From Candidatus Desantisbacteria bacterium CG1_02_49_89 (lineage in GTDB: Bacteria; Desantisbacteria; UBA1551): 24,288 nucleotides of DNA. The position numbers and the translations under genes are program-made. The stretch's first letter is position 1, and the number at the start of each line of letters is the position of its first letter. The stretch covers positions 1-24,288 of the forward strand of contig MNUP01000090.1 in NCBI GenBank assembly GCA_001871075.1. The letters run 5' to 3'. Below the pieces are notes generated by a model. It was not told where the DNA came from. It saw only the letters and a list, made by a program, of their open reading frames with translations, and made no database searches. This document shows positions 16,245-23,644 of the stretch, piece by piece.

Positions 16245-16280
16245 TGCATTTTAACCACAGGTTAACACAGGTAAACACTG

Positions 16281-16377
16281 TTTGAGTAACTCAAACCTTC
16301 AGGTTTGATATCAGGGCTAAAGCCCTGAGTTATCCGCCCCGATGTTCATCGGGGCGAGACCTCGCCCCAAAGGGGCG
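16281..16377. repeat. cluster of hairpins downstream of the purF-like gene
   Basis: AAACCT-TC-AGGTTT (16293-16306), CAGGGCT-AA-AGCCCTG (16312-16327), CGCCCCGATG-TT-CATCGGGGCG (16335-16356) and CGCCCC-AAA-GGGGCG (16363-16377), with outer AACTCA/TGAGTT arms enclosing the first two. No T-tract follows on the minus strand. It may act as an mRNA 3' end or be a mosaic of mobile palindromes. Confidence 0.75.
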
Positions 16378-16399
16378 GGCAATTAAATTCCTTGTTTTT

Positions 16400-16431
16400 G
16401 ATTCATAATTCATAACTCATAATTCATAATT
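16400..16431. repeat. short tandem repeat array, ATTCATA words
   Basis: ATTCATAATTCATAACTCAT and further copies, 17 bases downstream of the purF-like stop. Same vocabulary as 9137-9169, 9209-9235 and 20544-20577. Confidence 0.8.
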
Positions 16432-16447
16432 GAATTTAAACCAGCCG

Positions 16448-17788
16448 CTATTTTTTGATGTATTTTCTCGCCACCGGGTAGATCCCGTTAAGGCATGCCA
16501 TGCATAAGCCTTTGTGCCCTATTGCCTGCTCGAGCATCGGGACCGTGGGGTAGCACACGCCGTCAGCTCCCAGCTTTTTGGCGACTTTCCTGCCTATTTT
16601 TTCAACAGGCATCTTGTACATACCGAAAGCCGCGTAGTTTGTGCCGCCCGGGTCCTTGAAACAGGGGAAACATAGCGGCGGGCAGGAAATTATGCAGTAA
16701 ACCTTTTCCGCCTTGCAAATCCTGAGCTTTTTGATGGTGCCATCCCGCACAACCGTGCCCCTGACTATGCTGTCGTCCCCTATGCCGACTCGCTTTCCGC
16801 GAACAACTTCTTTGTTGATGAAGAATTTCGCCCTCGCGGCTTTTTTCCTCTCTTCCGGATCTTCAACCTGGAAAGTCCTTTTCGCACCCGGGTTCTTAAT
16901 AACAGCTTCTTCGAAAGGCACGCCTGACCTTTGCGCGAAGCCCAGAGCCACTCCCCTGCCTGAATCAGGGGATGCGACTATCACATCGGTGTCTATTTTA
17001 TACTTGTCCGCGAGCATTTCTCCCAGCTTCTTACGGACGAAATAAACGTTTTTGCCCTCAATTACAGAAGTCGGGTCGGCAAAATACACCCATTCGAAGC
17101 AGCAGTGCATATGCGGTTCCTTCTTCATAATTCTCGATCTCATGCCCTTCTTGGAAATAACTATAACTTCACCGGGTTCTATGTCCCTCACAAGCCTTGC
17201 TCCGGCTCCGTAAAGGCCTTTTGACTCGGATGAAACCAGGAGCTGGCTGTCTATCCTGCCAAAACAGAAAGGCTTTATGCCCATGGGATCCCTCATTGCC
17301 ACAAGTTTCACTTCTCTTTTGTCCTTGACCAGGGCTGTTATGCAGTATGAGCCCTTGCCCGCAAGCTTGTTCATCAGGGTCTTTGACGCTTTGAAAATAT
17401 CTTTTTGCCTTTCAAGCGCCTCAAGAAAGATCTTTTTGGCGTAAACGTCGTGCTTTCCTTCAACACCCAGGAGAACGCCGTCCATCGCGAAAGCGATCTT
17501 GTACCTTCGGCCGGACGCTTCAGTGGGTTGAAGGCCTTCGGTGCTTTCGTAAAGCACGTGCCCTATGCCCGCGTAAGGCTCAACCGCGTCAAGAAGGCTC
17601 AGTTCGTCCTTGAAAAGGTAGTAAACAAGTTCGGTGCCGTCTTTTGTCAGCAGGTCATCCCCGTCCTTGGCTATGGATATCCCCGCCCCTGCTTCTCCCC
17701 TGTGCTGCAGCGCTGTCAGCCCATAAAAAAGCGCGTCCGCGATATTCCCGTTCTTCGCCGTTGAAAAAACCCCGAGGACTCCCGACAT
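16448..17788 (-). CDS. PurF-like protein with degenerate glutaminase domain
   Basis: Amidophosphoribosyltransferase homologue, 446 residues. The start is firm: AAGGAG six bases above ATG. PurF normally starts with a Cys nucleophile (CGVFGI); here it is MSGVLGVFS with Ser2 (codon TCG). GHVRYST reads GHVLYEST (Leu79 for the glutamine-binding Arg), HNGNL reads MDGVL (Asp103 for the oxyanion-hole Asn), and HRGQ reads HRGE. By contrast the PRPP loop GDDSIVRGT (337-345), PDSGRG (274-279) and the four Fe-S cysteines of Bacillus-type PurF (Cys230, Cys376, Cys429, Cys432) are kept. It is probably not a glutamine-using enzyme; ammonia use, a partner glutaminase, or a new role are possible. No other pur genes are nearby. 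Confidence 0.88.
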   Translation of the reverse strand: MSGVLGVFSTAKNGNIADALFYGLTALQHRGEAGAGISIAKDGDDLLTKDGTELVYYLFKDELSLLDAVEPYAGIGHVLYESTEGLQPTEASGRRYKIAFAMDGVLLGVEGKHDVYAKKIFLEALERQKDIFKASKTLMNKLAGKGSYCITALVKDKREVKLVAMRDPMGIKPFCFGRIDSQLLVSSESKGLYGAGARLVRDIEPGEVIVISKKGMRSRIMKKEPHMHCCFEWVYFADPTSVIEGKNVYFVRKKLGEMLADKYKIDTDVIVASPDSGRGVALGFAQRSGVPFEEAVIKNPGAKRTFQVEDPEERKKAARAKFFINKEVVRGKRVGIGDDSIVRGTVVRDGTIKKLRICKAEKVYCIISCPPLCFPCFKDPGGTNYAAFGMYKMPVEKIGRKVAKKLGADGVCYPTVPMLEQAIGHKGLCMACLNGIYPVARKYIKK

Positions 17789-17814
17789 TGGTTGCTCCTT
17801 CCCTCTTCTTTGAA

Positions 17815-17828
17815 GGTAAATGTTTACC
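17815..17828. promoter_or_regulatory. candidate operator upstream of the purF-like gene
   Basis: GGTAAA-TG-TTTACC inverted repeat, 27 bases upstream of the start codon. The form (TAAAC/GTTTA about a two-base centre) recalls LacI/PurR-type operators, but the match is loose and no regulator gene is in the window. Confidence 0.25.
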
Positions 17829-17919
17829 GACTTTTTTATCTGAACAATTTTTTATTTGAACGATATTCATCTTGAAACAGTTATTAATTGTCTAAAGTCT
17901 GTTTTTAATTCAAGTTTTT

Positions 17920-17951
17920 AACTAATGACCAATGACTAATGACAAATGACT
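17920..17951. repeat. short tandem repeat array, AATGAC words
   Basis: ACTAATGACC, AATGACTAATGAC and AAATGAC in series, ending 6 bases from the cpaF stop codon. Confidence 0.8.
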
Positions 17952-17956
17952 GTTTT

Positions 17957-19306
17957 TCATTCATTGAACAGTTCAGTTGGTATTTCAATCCCCTTCGCCC
18001 GCCAGTCTTCAGCGAACTTCGGGATGTTGCCGGTCGCGGCAAAATCACCCTGAACTTTTCCATCCTTGCCAAACCCGGTCTGTTTGAAAACAAATATGTC
18101 CTGCAAGGTGATCCTGTCGCCTTCAAGCCCTGTGACTTCCGTGATATTCGTTATCTTCCTTGAGCCGTCAGAGAACCTGCTCTGCTGCACTATCAAATCT
18201 ACTGCTGAGGCTATCTGTTCCCTTATAGCCCTTACAGGAAGCTCCATTCCAGCCATAAGCACCATTGTTTCAAGCCTTGAGATCACATCTCTGGGTGAAT
18301 TGGCGTGGACCGTGGTAAGTGAGCCGTCATGGCCCGTATTCATCGCCTGGAGCATATCCAGGCATTCCCCGCCCCTTACTTCGCCCACCACGATCCTGTC
18401 AGGCCGCATCCTGAGGCTGTTCCGCACCAGGTCCCTGATCGTAACCTGCCCTTTCCCTTCTATATTGGAAGGCCGGGATTCAAGCGATATAACGTGTTCC
18501 TGGCAAAGTTTCAGTTCGGCTGAATCTTCTATTGTCACGATCCTTTCTTTTGGAGAAATGAAATTTGAAAGGATGTTAAGCAGCGTTGTCTTACCTGAGC
18601 CTGTGCCTCCTGAGATAACCACGTTGCACCGGTTAAGCACGCATAGCTCAAGGAACTGCGCCATCTTTTTGCCGATCGACCCTGAATTTATCAGCTGGTC
18701 TATGCCCAGGATATCCTTCGAGAACTTGCGTATCGTTATCACCGGCCCGTGCAGGGAAAGAGGCGGTATTACGGCATTCATCCTTGAGCCGTCAGGCAGC
18801 CTTGCGTCAACCATGGGGGAACTTTCGTCTATCCTTCTGCCTATGGGCGTTATGATCCTTTCTATAACATTCATTATCTGCCTGTCGCTTACGAATTTCT
18901 TGTGCGAAAGTTCCAGCTTCCCGCTCTTTTCAACGTATATCTTATCTTTGCTGTTGACCATTATCTCGGTAACCTGCGGGTCCTTGAGAAGGTCCTCAAG
19001 AGGCCCGAAACCGAGTATTTCATCCATTATTTCTTTCAGGAGCTTTCCGCGGTTCATCCTTGCGGGGATCGTCCCCGACATTTCATTTAATATGTCGTTT
19101 ATCGAAATGACCGCGGTTTCCTTTAATTTCTCTTCGTCTTTTTCGTTCAGCTCTATCTTTTTCTCGCCTATCCTGCTTATAAGCTCCTTATGCACCTTTG
19201 ATTTTATGCCGTCAAGGATCTCTGCTTCCTCCTCTTTCCTGTAAAAAACAACGGGATCGGAATTATTATTTTCCACGCCCGGCCCCCGTGTCGGATCGTG
19301 TCTCAT
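17957..19306 (-). CDS. cpaF: CpaF/TadA, Tad pilus assembly ATPase
   Basis: Secretion ATPase that powers Flp pilus assembly at the inner membrane. The 449-residue protein has an N-terminal helical domain (DEILGFGPLEDLLKDPQVTEIMVN, about 95-118), then the RecA-like core: Walker A GGTGSGKT (233-240), TIEDSAEL (258-265, Asp box), Walker B IVVGEVRGGE (305-314) and the His box TGHDGSLTTVHAN. All motor motifs are intact. The frame overlaps the secretin gene by 41 bases; a GTG at 19276 with a G-rich leader would cut the overlap to 11 bases and is a fair alternative start. The usual tadB and tadC do not follow; the purF-like gene does. Confidence 0.95.
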   Translation of the reverse strand: MRHDPTRGPGVENNNSDPVVFYRKEEEAEILDGIKSKVHKELISRIGEKKIELNEKDEEKLKETAVISINDILNEMSGTIPARMNRGKLLKEIMDEILGFGPLEDLLKDPQVTEIMVNSKDKIYVEKSGKLELSHKKFVSDRQIMNVIERIITPIGRRIDESSPMVDARLPDGSRMNAVIPPLSLHGPVITIRKFSKDILGIDQLINSGSIGKKMAQFLELCVLNRCNVVISGGTGSGKTTLLNILSNFISPKERIVTIEDSAELKLCQEHVISLESRPSNIEGKGQVTIRDLVRNSLRMRPDRIVVGEVRGGECLDMLQAMNTGHDGSLTTVHANSPRDVISRLETMVLMAGMELPVRAIREQIASAVDLIVQQSRFSDGSRKITNITEVTGLEGDRITLQDIFVFKQTGFGKDGKVQGDFAATGNIPKFAEDWRAKGIEIPTELFNE

Positions 19307-20453
19307 CCGCGCTGATCTTCCTGTAATCGGAAACAGAGATCGCCGCGGGAAGGTAAGGCGTAACGAAAATGAGAAGTTCCGTGTCTTTTATCTGGGTATA
19401 GCTGCCGCTGAAAAACCAGTTAATGACCGGGATGTAGCCCAGCACAGGCACTCTTCTCGTGCTGCGCGACACCGTCTTTTGCAGCAGGCCCGCTATTATC
19501 GCGGTTTCCCCTTTTTGCAGGAGAAGGTTTGTCTGCGCTGAACGGGTAAGCACACCCGGGACCCCGCCTGACGCGCTCGCCCAGTCAGGATTGCTGAATT
19601 CCGCTTTCAAAACAAGATTTATATTGCCGCTCTGGTCAATGCCCGGCTTGACGTTAAGGCTAACCCCGTATTTTTTCCACTCCGTGGTAACCCCGCCAAG
19701 ACTGCCCTGCGAGACCTGGAAAGGTATCTCCCCGCCCGCGAAGAAGCTCGCTTCCTCGCCGCTCGCGACCACAAGCCTTGGCTTGGCAAGCAGTTTGGCC
19801 TTCCCTTCCTTTATCCATATATTCAGCTGGGAAAAATCTATGCCTGTCGTAACCGAATAAAGCGAACCCGGGGGCGGACTCAGAAATTCGTAGCTTGCGC
19901 TCAGCGGTATCGGGTTGAGATCGTTTATAAGTTCCTCGTCAATTTCCACTATCTTGACGTCAATTTCAACCATCTGCCTGAGTTTAGGGTTGACCCTTAC
20001 AAGGTCTATCACGTTGGGATAAGTTTTTGTGATCTGGTTGTACCTGTAAAGATCGGGCTGCTTAAAAAGCTCGCCTTCTATAATGACGTTCGGGCCCGCA
20101 ACTTTTACCTGGATGCCGTCTATGTCTCCCAGAAGCTGCTTCAGTTCGTCAGCGGTGGATTTCGGGTCCTTTTCCCAGACCGTGATCCTCCTGGTTTCCT
20201 TGTTCCCGTCCTTGTCCCAGATCACGAGGTCGGTAGTGCCAATGCCCTTTCCGGTCACAAGCACCTGCTTGCGGTTGGACGTGAGGAAAACATCCGCCAC
20301 GCTTTCATTGCCTATGGCTATCCTCTGCGGCGAATCAACCTCTACAACTCTTTGCTGTCCTGTAACAAGCTCTATGGACTGGCGTTCCTGCGCCCGGATT
20401 GCAGTGCCTGATAAAATACAGATAACGGCCAAGCACAAATATTTCTTTTTCAT
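19266..20453 (-). CDS. cpaC: CpaC/RcpA, Tad pilus secretin
   Basis: Outer-membrane channel of the Tad system. I start at 20453 (MKKKYLCLAVICILSGTAIRAQ, signal peptide) with GGGAG upstream; the frame's longer start adds 33 residues encoded by AGTAACAAGT repeats. Length is 395 residues. The N-terminal region (about 25-125: SIELVTGQQRVVEVDSPQRIAIGN, VADVFL, KQVLVTGKGIGTTDLVIWD) matches the pilus/secretin N domain. The C-terminal secretin domain contains KLLAKPRLVVASGEEASFFAGGEIP, GVSLNVKP, LLLQKGETAIIAGLL and VPVLGYIPVINWFFSG. It overlaps cpaF by its 3' end, indicating co-translation. Confidence 0.93.
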   Translation of the reverse strand: MKKKYLCLAVICILSGTAIRAQERQSIELVTGQQRVVEVDSPQRIAIGNESVADVFLTSNRKQVLVTGKGIGTTDLVIWDKDGNKETRRITVWEKDPKSTADELKQLLGDIDGIQVKVAGPNVIIEGELFKQPDLYRYNQITKTYPNVIDLVRVNPKLRQMVEIDVKIVEIDEELINDLNPIPLSASYEFLSPPPGSLYSVTTGIDFSQLNIWIKEGKAKLLAKPRLVVASGEEASFFAGGEIPFQVSQGSLGGVTTEWKKYGVSLNVKPGIDQSGNINLVLKAEFSNPDWASASGGVPGVLTRSAQTNLLLQKGETAIIAGLLQKTVSRSTRRVPVLGYIPVINWFFSGSYTQIKDTELLIFVTPYLPAAISVSDYRKISADETRSDTGAGRGK

Positions 20454-20473
20454 TCTGTCTCCCTTTTCCTTAA

Positions 20474-20506
20474 AGTAACAAGTAACAAGCGTCAAGTAAC
20501 AAGTTA
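20474..20506. repeat. short tandem repeat array, AAGTAACAAG word
   Basis: AAGTAACAAG occurs three times (once via GCGTC) just upstream of the cpaC ribosome binding site. Confidence 0.8.
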
Positions 20507-20543
20507 AATAATTACTCATCATATTTTTAAAAATACCTTGTTG

Positions 20544-20577
20544 TTGACTCATAACTCATAATTCATAACTCATAATT
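20544..20577. repeat. short tandem repeat array, ACTCATA/ATTCATA words
   Basis: ACTCATAACTCATAATTCAT and further copies between cpaB and cpaC, ending about 10 bases from the cpaB stop. Confidence 0.8.
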
Positions 20578-20587
20578 TTATCGAAAA

Positions 20588-21397
20588 TTACTGGTTCTGT
20601 TCCGCCACTCCGCCTTTTATGATCTCGGTCCGTTCAACCTGCCTTTCTTTTCTCTGGGCATTCAGCCTTCTTTCGGTTTCAAGTATTGAGCCCAGGCTGA
20701 CCTCCGGCAGATTTTCTTTCACGTCCAGGTCCGCGGGATTCCTCAGGACAAGGGCAAGCTTGCCCCTTTCCTGCGCGAGAACAAGCATTTCCGCTTCTTC
20801 AGGCGTTACCGCGACTGTCACTGAAGAATAAGCGCCCTGCAGCATTGAACCTATCATGTTCATTTCCGCTTCATCCTTGTTTTCGCTGCTTGATACTTTG
20901 GTGCCAACGCCTATAACGGTCACGTTCTGCAGAATGACCTTTGTTATGGTCCTGCCGCCTGATTCAAACGTTCCAAGCACGTCCACCCTGTCATTCGGCT
21001 TAAGGCTTCCGGCGATACCGGTTATTTCATCAACTGCGATCGCCATTGCCCTTTCGCCCGGATTCAGGGCTGCCGAGAACCCGCCTTCCCCTTTGCCTAT
21101 GTCAGACCACAGTATCGGCTGGCCCTTTAAGAGTGTGTATCTTGCGGGCTGTCCGAGTATTACGTCCCTGCTGTCAGGATATATGGCGTGGGGATGGACG
21201 AACCCGGACGGCACCTTTCTTATCGCGAGATTGCCTGCCTGGATAGGCGTTTCCCTGGGGATGTCAGACGCGGCTACCAGGACTTCTACCCCGGAGCCTC
21301 CGAATACCTGCTTTTCCTTTTGCTGCATGTAAACAAACAGCAGCAGGACCGCTGCCGCGGCAATTATTACTGCGAACCATATTCTTTTTTTCTCCAT
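20588..21397 (-). CDS. cpaB: CpaB/RcpC, Tad pilus assembly protein
   Basis: Periplasmic, membrane-anchored Tad component that works with the secretin. The 269-residue protein has one N-terminal membrane helix (about 6-24), an SAF domain starting VEVLVAASDIPRETPIQAGNLAIRKVP (37-63), GQPARYTLLKGQPIL, and the RcpC/CpaB region with ALNPGERAMAIAVDEITGIAGSLKPNDRVDVLGTF, followed by VTVAVTPEEAEMLVLAQERGKLALVLRNP. The C terminus is charged (ETERRLNAQRKERQVERTE), possibly a coiled coil. AAGGAA five bases above the ATG fixes the start. It lies between a TadE-like gene and cpaC. Confidence 0.94.
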   Translation of the reverse strand: MEKKRIWFAVIIAAAAVLLLFVYMQQKEKQVFGGSGVEVLVAASDIPRETPIQAGNLAIRKVPSGFVHPHAIYPDSRDVILGQPARYTLLKGQPILWSDIGKGEGGFSAALNPGERAMAIAVDEITGIAGSLKPNDRVDVLGTFESGGRTITKVILQNVTVIGVGTKVSSSENKDEAEMNMIGSMLQGAYSSVTVAVTPEEAEMLVLAQERGKLALVLRNPADLDVKENLPEVSLGSILETERRLNAQRKERQVERTEIIKGGVAEQNQ

Positions 21398-21430
21398 GTA
21401 AATTCCTTTGAGCGAGATTTTTTACTGGAT

Positions 21431-21949
21431 TTATTCTGTTTTGAAAAATCCCATTATGGTCTGTCCGATATTCGCCCAGGAGCCGCGCGCCATGCTGCAT
21501 TCGGCCTTTATGGGAACCGAGTAAGGTATAATGCCTGCGAAATACCGCGGTGTTTTTGTTCCGTATGTCATTGTAACCTTATAGGAACCATTCATTTTGT
21601 TTAGCATGTCTCCAAGCACCGGCAGATCAACCGGGATAAAAGAAGAGTTTTTGGTGTCCAATTCCACAAGCATTTCCTCGGTGCCTTTTTCGAAGGCAGT
21701 GAAAAACATTCCTGTTCTTTCTTTGATCTCATCGTGGCTCAGGTTAGTATGCGCTTTAAGCCATGCACCGTGGCGCACAGCCATTTCGCATCTTTGCTGG
21801 ACCAGGTTCAGCCTGCCAATTAGATATATTCCCATGAACATAAGCGTCAGCACAGGAATTACCAGCGCCAGCTCAATCAGGGCCTGCCCGGATTGTTTCA
21901 ATTGAAGATTGTAGGATTTAAGATTGAGAGATTTAAGGAATTTATTCAT
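21431..21949 (-). CDS. TadE-like minor pilin, copy 1
   Basis: TadE-family pseudopilin. The 172-residue protein has the prepilin-type motif GQALIELALVIPVLTLMFMGIYLIGR (about residues 21-46): a Gly, then Glu at the usual distance, then a hydrophobic helix. The rest is a soluble domain with no motif I recognise. The N terminus (NLKSYNLQL) is encoded by AGATT tandem repeats and the start has no ribosome binding site, so the true start is uncertain. It sits between TadG-like and cpaB in the Tad block. Confidence 0.85.
   Translation of the reverse strand: MNKFLKSLNLKSYNLQLKQSGQALIELALVIPVLTLMFMGIYLIGRLNLVQQRCEMAVRHGAWLKAHTNLSHDEIKERTGMFFTAFEKGTEEMLVELDTKNSSFIPVDLPVLGDMLNKMNGSYKVTMTYGTKTPRYFAGIIPYSVPIKAECSMARGSWANIGQTIMGFFKTE
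21901..21939. repeat. short tandem repeat array inside the tadE copy 1 leader
   Basis: ATTGAAGATT, ATTTAAGATTG and AGATTTAAGG words follow one another within the first codons of the gene. Confidence 0.6.
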
Positions 21950-21969
21950 ATTTTCATTTTATTTTTCAT

Positions 21970-22008
21970 TTGACGTTGACACGTTGATACGCTGACACGT
22001 TGACACGA
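21970..22008. repeat. short tandem repeat array, ACGTTGACACG words
   Basis: ACGTTGACACG, TTGATACGCTGACACG and TTGACACG in series between TadG-like and TadE copy 1. An array of the same words occurs at 22815-22845, so the TadG-like gene is bracketed by direct copies. Confidence 0.85.
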
Positions 22009-22011
22009 ATT

Positions 22012-22788
22012 TTAATGGTAAACCTGCTTGCCCATAAACTGCCCTCGTTCCCCGTTGAATACCCGCACAGGCATCAGGCAGGCACCCCAGCCTGCCACCA
22101 CCTTGTCTTTCTTAAGCTGCCCTTTTTCAAACCTGGGCCTTGCGCTGGCGACAACGAAGAAAGGCCTGTTTTTCAAACCGATAATATCCAGCCCGAAAAC
22201 TTCTTCTTTTTTCTTGAAGCCGAATATTGTAGCGAATGGGCCGTTTCTTTCCTGCGGCGACCAGTATTTCGGCGAGTCCAGTTTGTATATGGTAAAGGCA
22301 TTTTCCATAAATGCGATCTTCTTTGTTTTTTTCACCCCAAGGGACAGGGCTTTTCTGAAATCCTTGTCGTTGACCGGCCAGGCAGCGTCAAGGCCATTTT
22401 TCTTTGCAGCCATGAATGCGGAAGCCATCGCAATACCTGGGAACATATTTGCTATTTTTTCCTGCAGCATTGAAACCTTAATGGATGCCTGGCGTATTTT
22501 TTCGGCTGCCGGCGGATCAACAAGGGCGGGAAAATACGCCAGGAACAGGCTTTCCTGGATGAAATTCAGGTGACCTTCAAAGTTCAGGCCTCTTGCCTGC
22601 CAGAGCGCGGCTGTCTGCGCCGCGGAGTCAATCGCGTTCTGCATTTTTATGCGCTGCGCGACCATTCTCCCCGTGTTAAAAGTTACCAGGAAGAACATCG
22701 CAAGCACAAGCAGCATCAGCGCCGTAAATACCAGCACCTGCCCCTTCCGGCTCGATAGCAGATCTAAAACTTTTGACTTTTGTTCCAA
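22012..22788 (-). CDS. TadG-like pilus-associated protein
   Basis: I start at a TTG at 22788: AAGGAG lies five bases upstream, and the protein then reads MEQKSKVLDLLSSRKGQVLVFTALMLLVL. The longer frame to 22845 starts inside a GTTGACACG repeat array. This gives 258 residues with one N-terminal membrane helix (about 17-36) of the TadE/TadG type, followed by IKMQNAIDSAAQTAALWQARGLNF, which is typical of the TadG N-terminal (DUF2134-like) region. The C-terminal part has no vWA-like motif that I can see and is shorter than classical TadG. It probably helps initiate or anchor the pilus. Confidence 0.75.
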   Translation of the reverse strand: MEQKSKVLDLLSSRKGQVLVFTALMLLVLAMFFLVTFNTGRMVAQRIKMQNAIDSAAQTAALWQARGLNFEGHLNFIQESLFLAYFPALVDPPAAEKIRQASIKVSMLQEKIANMFPGIAMASAFMAAKKNGLDAAWPVNDKDFRKALSLGVKKTKKIAFMENAFTIYKLDSPKYWSPQERNGPFATIFGFKKKEEVFGLDIIGLKNRPFFVVASARPRFEKGQLKKDKVVAGWGACLMPVRVFNGERGQFMGKQVYH

Positions 22789-22814
22789 AGGAACTCCTTC
22801 AGAGCATTTTATCT

Positions 22815-22845
22815 TTGACACGTTGACACGCTGATACGTTGACAC
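22815..22845. repeat. short tandem repeat array, ACGTTGACACG words, second copy
   Basis: GACACGTTGACACGCTGATA and following copies, upstream of the TadG-like ribosome binding site. Confidence 0.85.
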
Positions 22846-22850
22846 TGCAG

Positions 22851-23300
22851 TTAGTTCTCCATCCTCATAACGCAGCTTGCCCTTACAGGAATGCGCTGGA
22901 TACCCAATCCGCCCCAGAAGAAACTGAACAGCTTTCCCACGAGCGGAAACTGCAGTTTGTAGTAATGTGTTACTGTAACCTTAAGTTCTGTCAGCGGGAT
23001 CGTGCCCTGCCTGATCATCAGGTCCTTTTCAACTGAAGTTGATATTAAAGCTATGGCAAGATTTCCGGCAATCGGGGCGCAGGCAGTTGAAGCTGACAGC
23101 CTCATCTGGTTGTCATCCGCGTTGTGGACAATGCCGCTCCTGCACGCGCAGAACGCCGCGTAGTTCACAACCGAATACGCGTTAATAATAAGCCCGAACT
23201 GGGCTATACCCATTATAAAAAGCAGCAGCAAAGGAAAAGCTATCGCAGTTTCAACCAGCGCTTGTCCTTTTTGATATCGCGGCATGATTAAATTACTCAC
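22851..23300 (-). CDS. TadE-like minor pilin, copy 2
   Basis: Pseudopilin of 149 residues. KGQALVETAIAFPLLLLFIMGIAQFG (about 11-36) is the TadE prepilin motif: Gly followed by Glu at +5 and a hydrophobic helix. NAYSVVNYAAFCACRSGIV follows, as is usual for TadE. Four to five Cys residues (CACRSG, STACAP, ASCVM) suggest a disulphide. The start is GTG at 23300 or ATG at 23285; neither has a ribosome binding site. It lies directly after the Flp pilin gene. Confidence 0.87.
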   Translation of the reverse strand: MSNLIMPRYQKGQALVETAIAFPLLLLFIMGIAQFGLIINAYSVVNYAAFCACRSGIVHNADDNQMRLSASTACAPIAGNLAIALISTSVEKDLMIRQGTIPLTELKVTVTHYYKLQFPLVGKLFSFFWGGLGIQRIPVRASCVMRMEN

Positions 23301-23312
23301 TTGTTTCTACCA

Positions 23313-23341
23313 GTGAACCGGCTGACCGGCAAACCGGCTAA
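23313..23341. repeat. short tandem repeat array, AACCGGCT words
   Basis: GAACCGGCTGACCGGC and AAACCGGCTAAC between Flp and TadE copy 2; same word as in the rsmD 3' end. Confidence 0.75.
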
Positions 23342-23347
23342 CTTTAT

Positions 23348-23566
23348 TTATTTTTTCCCGAAAGCGTCCTTCGTGGTGGACTCTATCTTCTCGCTTGACT
23401 TGGTGAACATCCCGGCGATCTGCTTGCCGAACTTTGAGACCACTACAAGCGCCGCCACTGCCACGAGCACGATGATGAGTATGTACTCTGTCATTCCCTG
23501 CCCTGAACTTGAGCGAAGCGAATAGTTTAGGGCCTGCCATCTTTTACCTTTACCGAATAACTTCAT
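23348..23566 (-). CDS. flp: Flp/Fap-type major pilin
   Basis: A 72-residue prepilin. The cleavage motif G/QGMTEY fits the Flp consensus (Gly22 before the cut, Glu27 and Tyr28 after), followed by the hydrophobic helix ILIIVLVAVAALVVV and a short charged C terminus with Lys-rich end. The mature pilin would be 50 residues, typical for Flp. GGAGG six bases above the ATG fixes the start. The leader (MKLFGKGKRWQALNYSLRSS) is longer than common and its last half is encoded by an inverted repeat at 23500-23533. First complete gene of the Tad block here. Confidence 0.93.
   Translation of the reverse strand: MKLFGKGKRWQALNYSLRSSSGQGMTEYILIIVLVAVAALVVVSKFGKQIAGMFTKSSEKIESTTKDAFGKK
23500..23533. repeat. 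palindromic element inside the Flp leader coding region
   Basis: Arms GCCCTGAAC (23500-23508) and GTTTAGGGC (23525-23533) with one mismatch, around a GAGCGAAGCGAA word also found (as GAGCGTAGCGAGCG) at 10504-10517. It is in frame and encodes about residues 12-22 of the prepilin leader. Confidence 0.75.
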
Positions 23567-23609
23567 CGTTCCCTCCCTATTTTTTTACTGTCTTCCATAC
23601 CTGTTTTTA

Positions 23610-23641
23610 ACTTTCAGCTTCCGGCATTCAGCTTTCAGCTG
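23610..23641. repeat. short tandem repeat array, CTTTCAGCT words
   Basis: ACTTTCAGCTTC, CATTCAGCTTTCAGCTGA in series between the SBBP gene and the Flp gene. Confidence 0.75.
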
Positions 23642-23644
23642 AAA

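Noticed and set aside
18066-19244. Long plus-strand frame of 392 codons opposite cpaF
   Set aside because: It is the mirror of cpaF, whose Walker motifs and family match are unambiguous; the plus frame has no domain and a Ser/Ile-rich composition typical of antisense frames.
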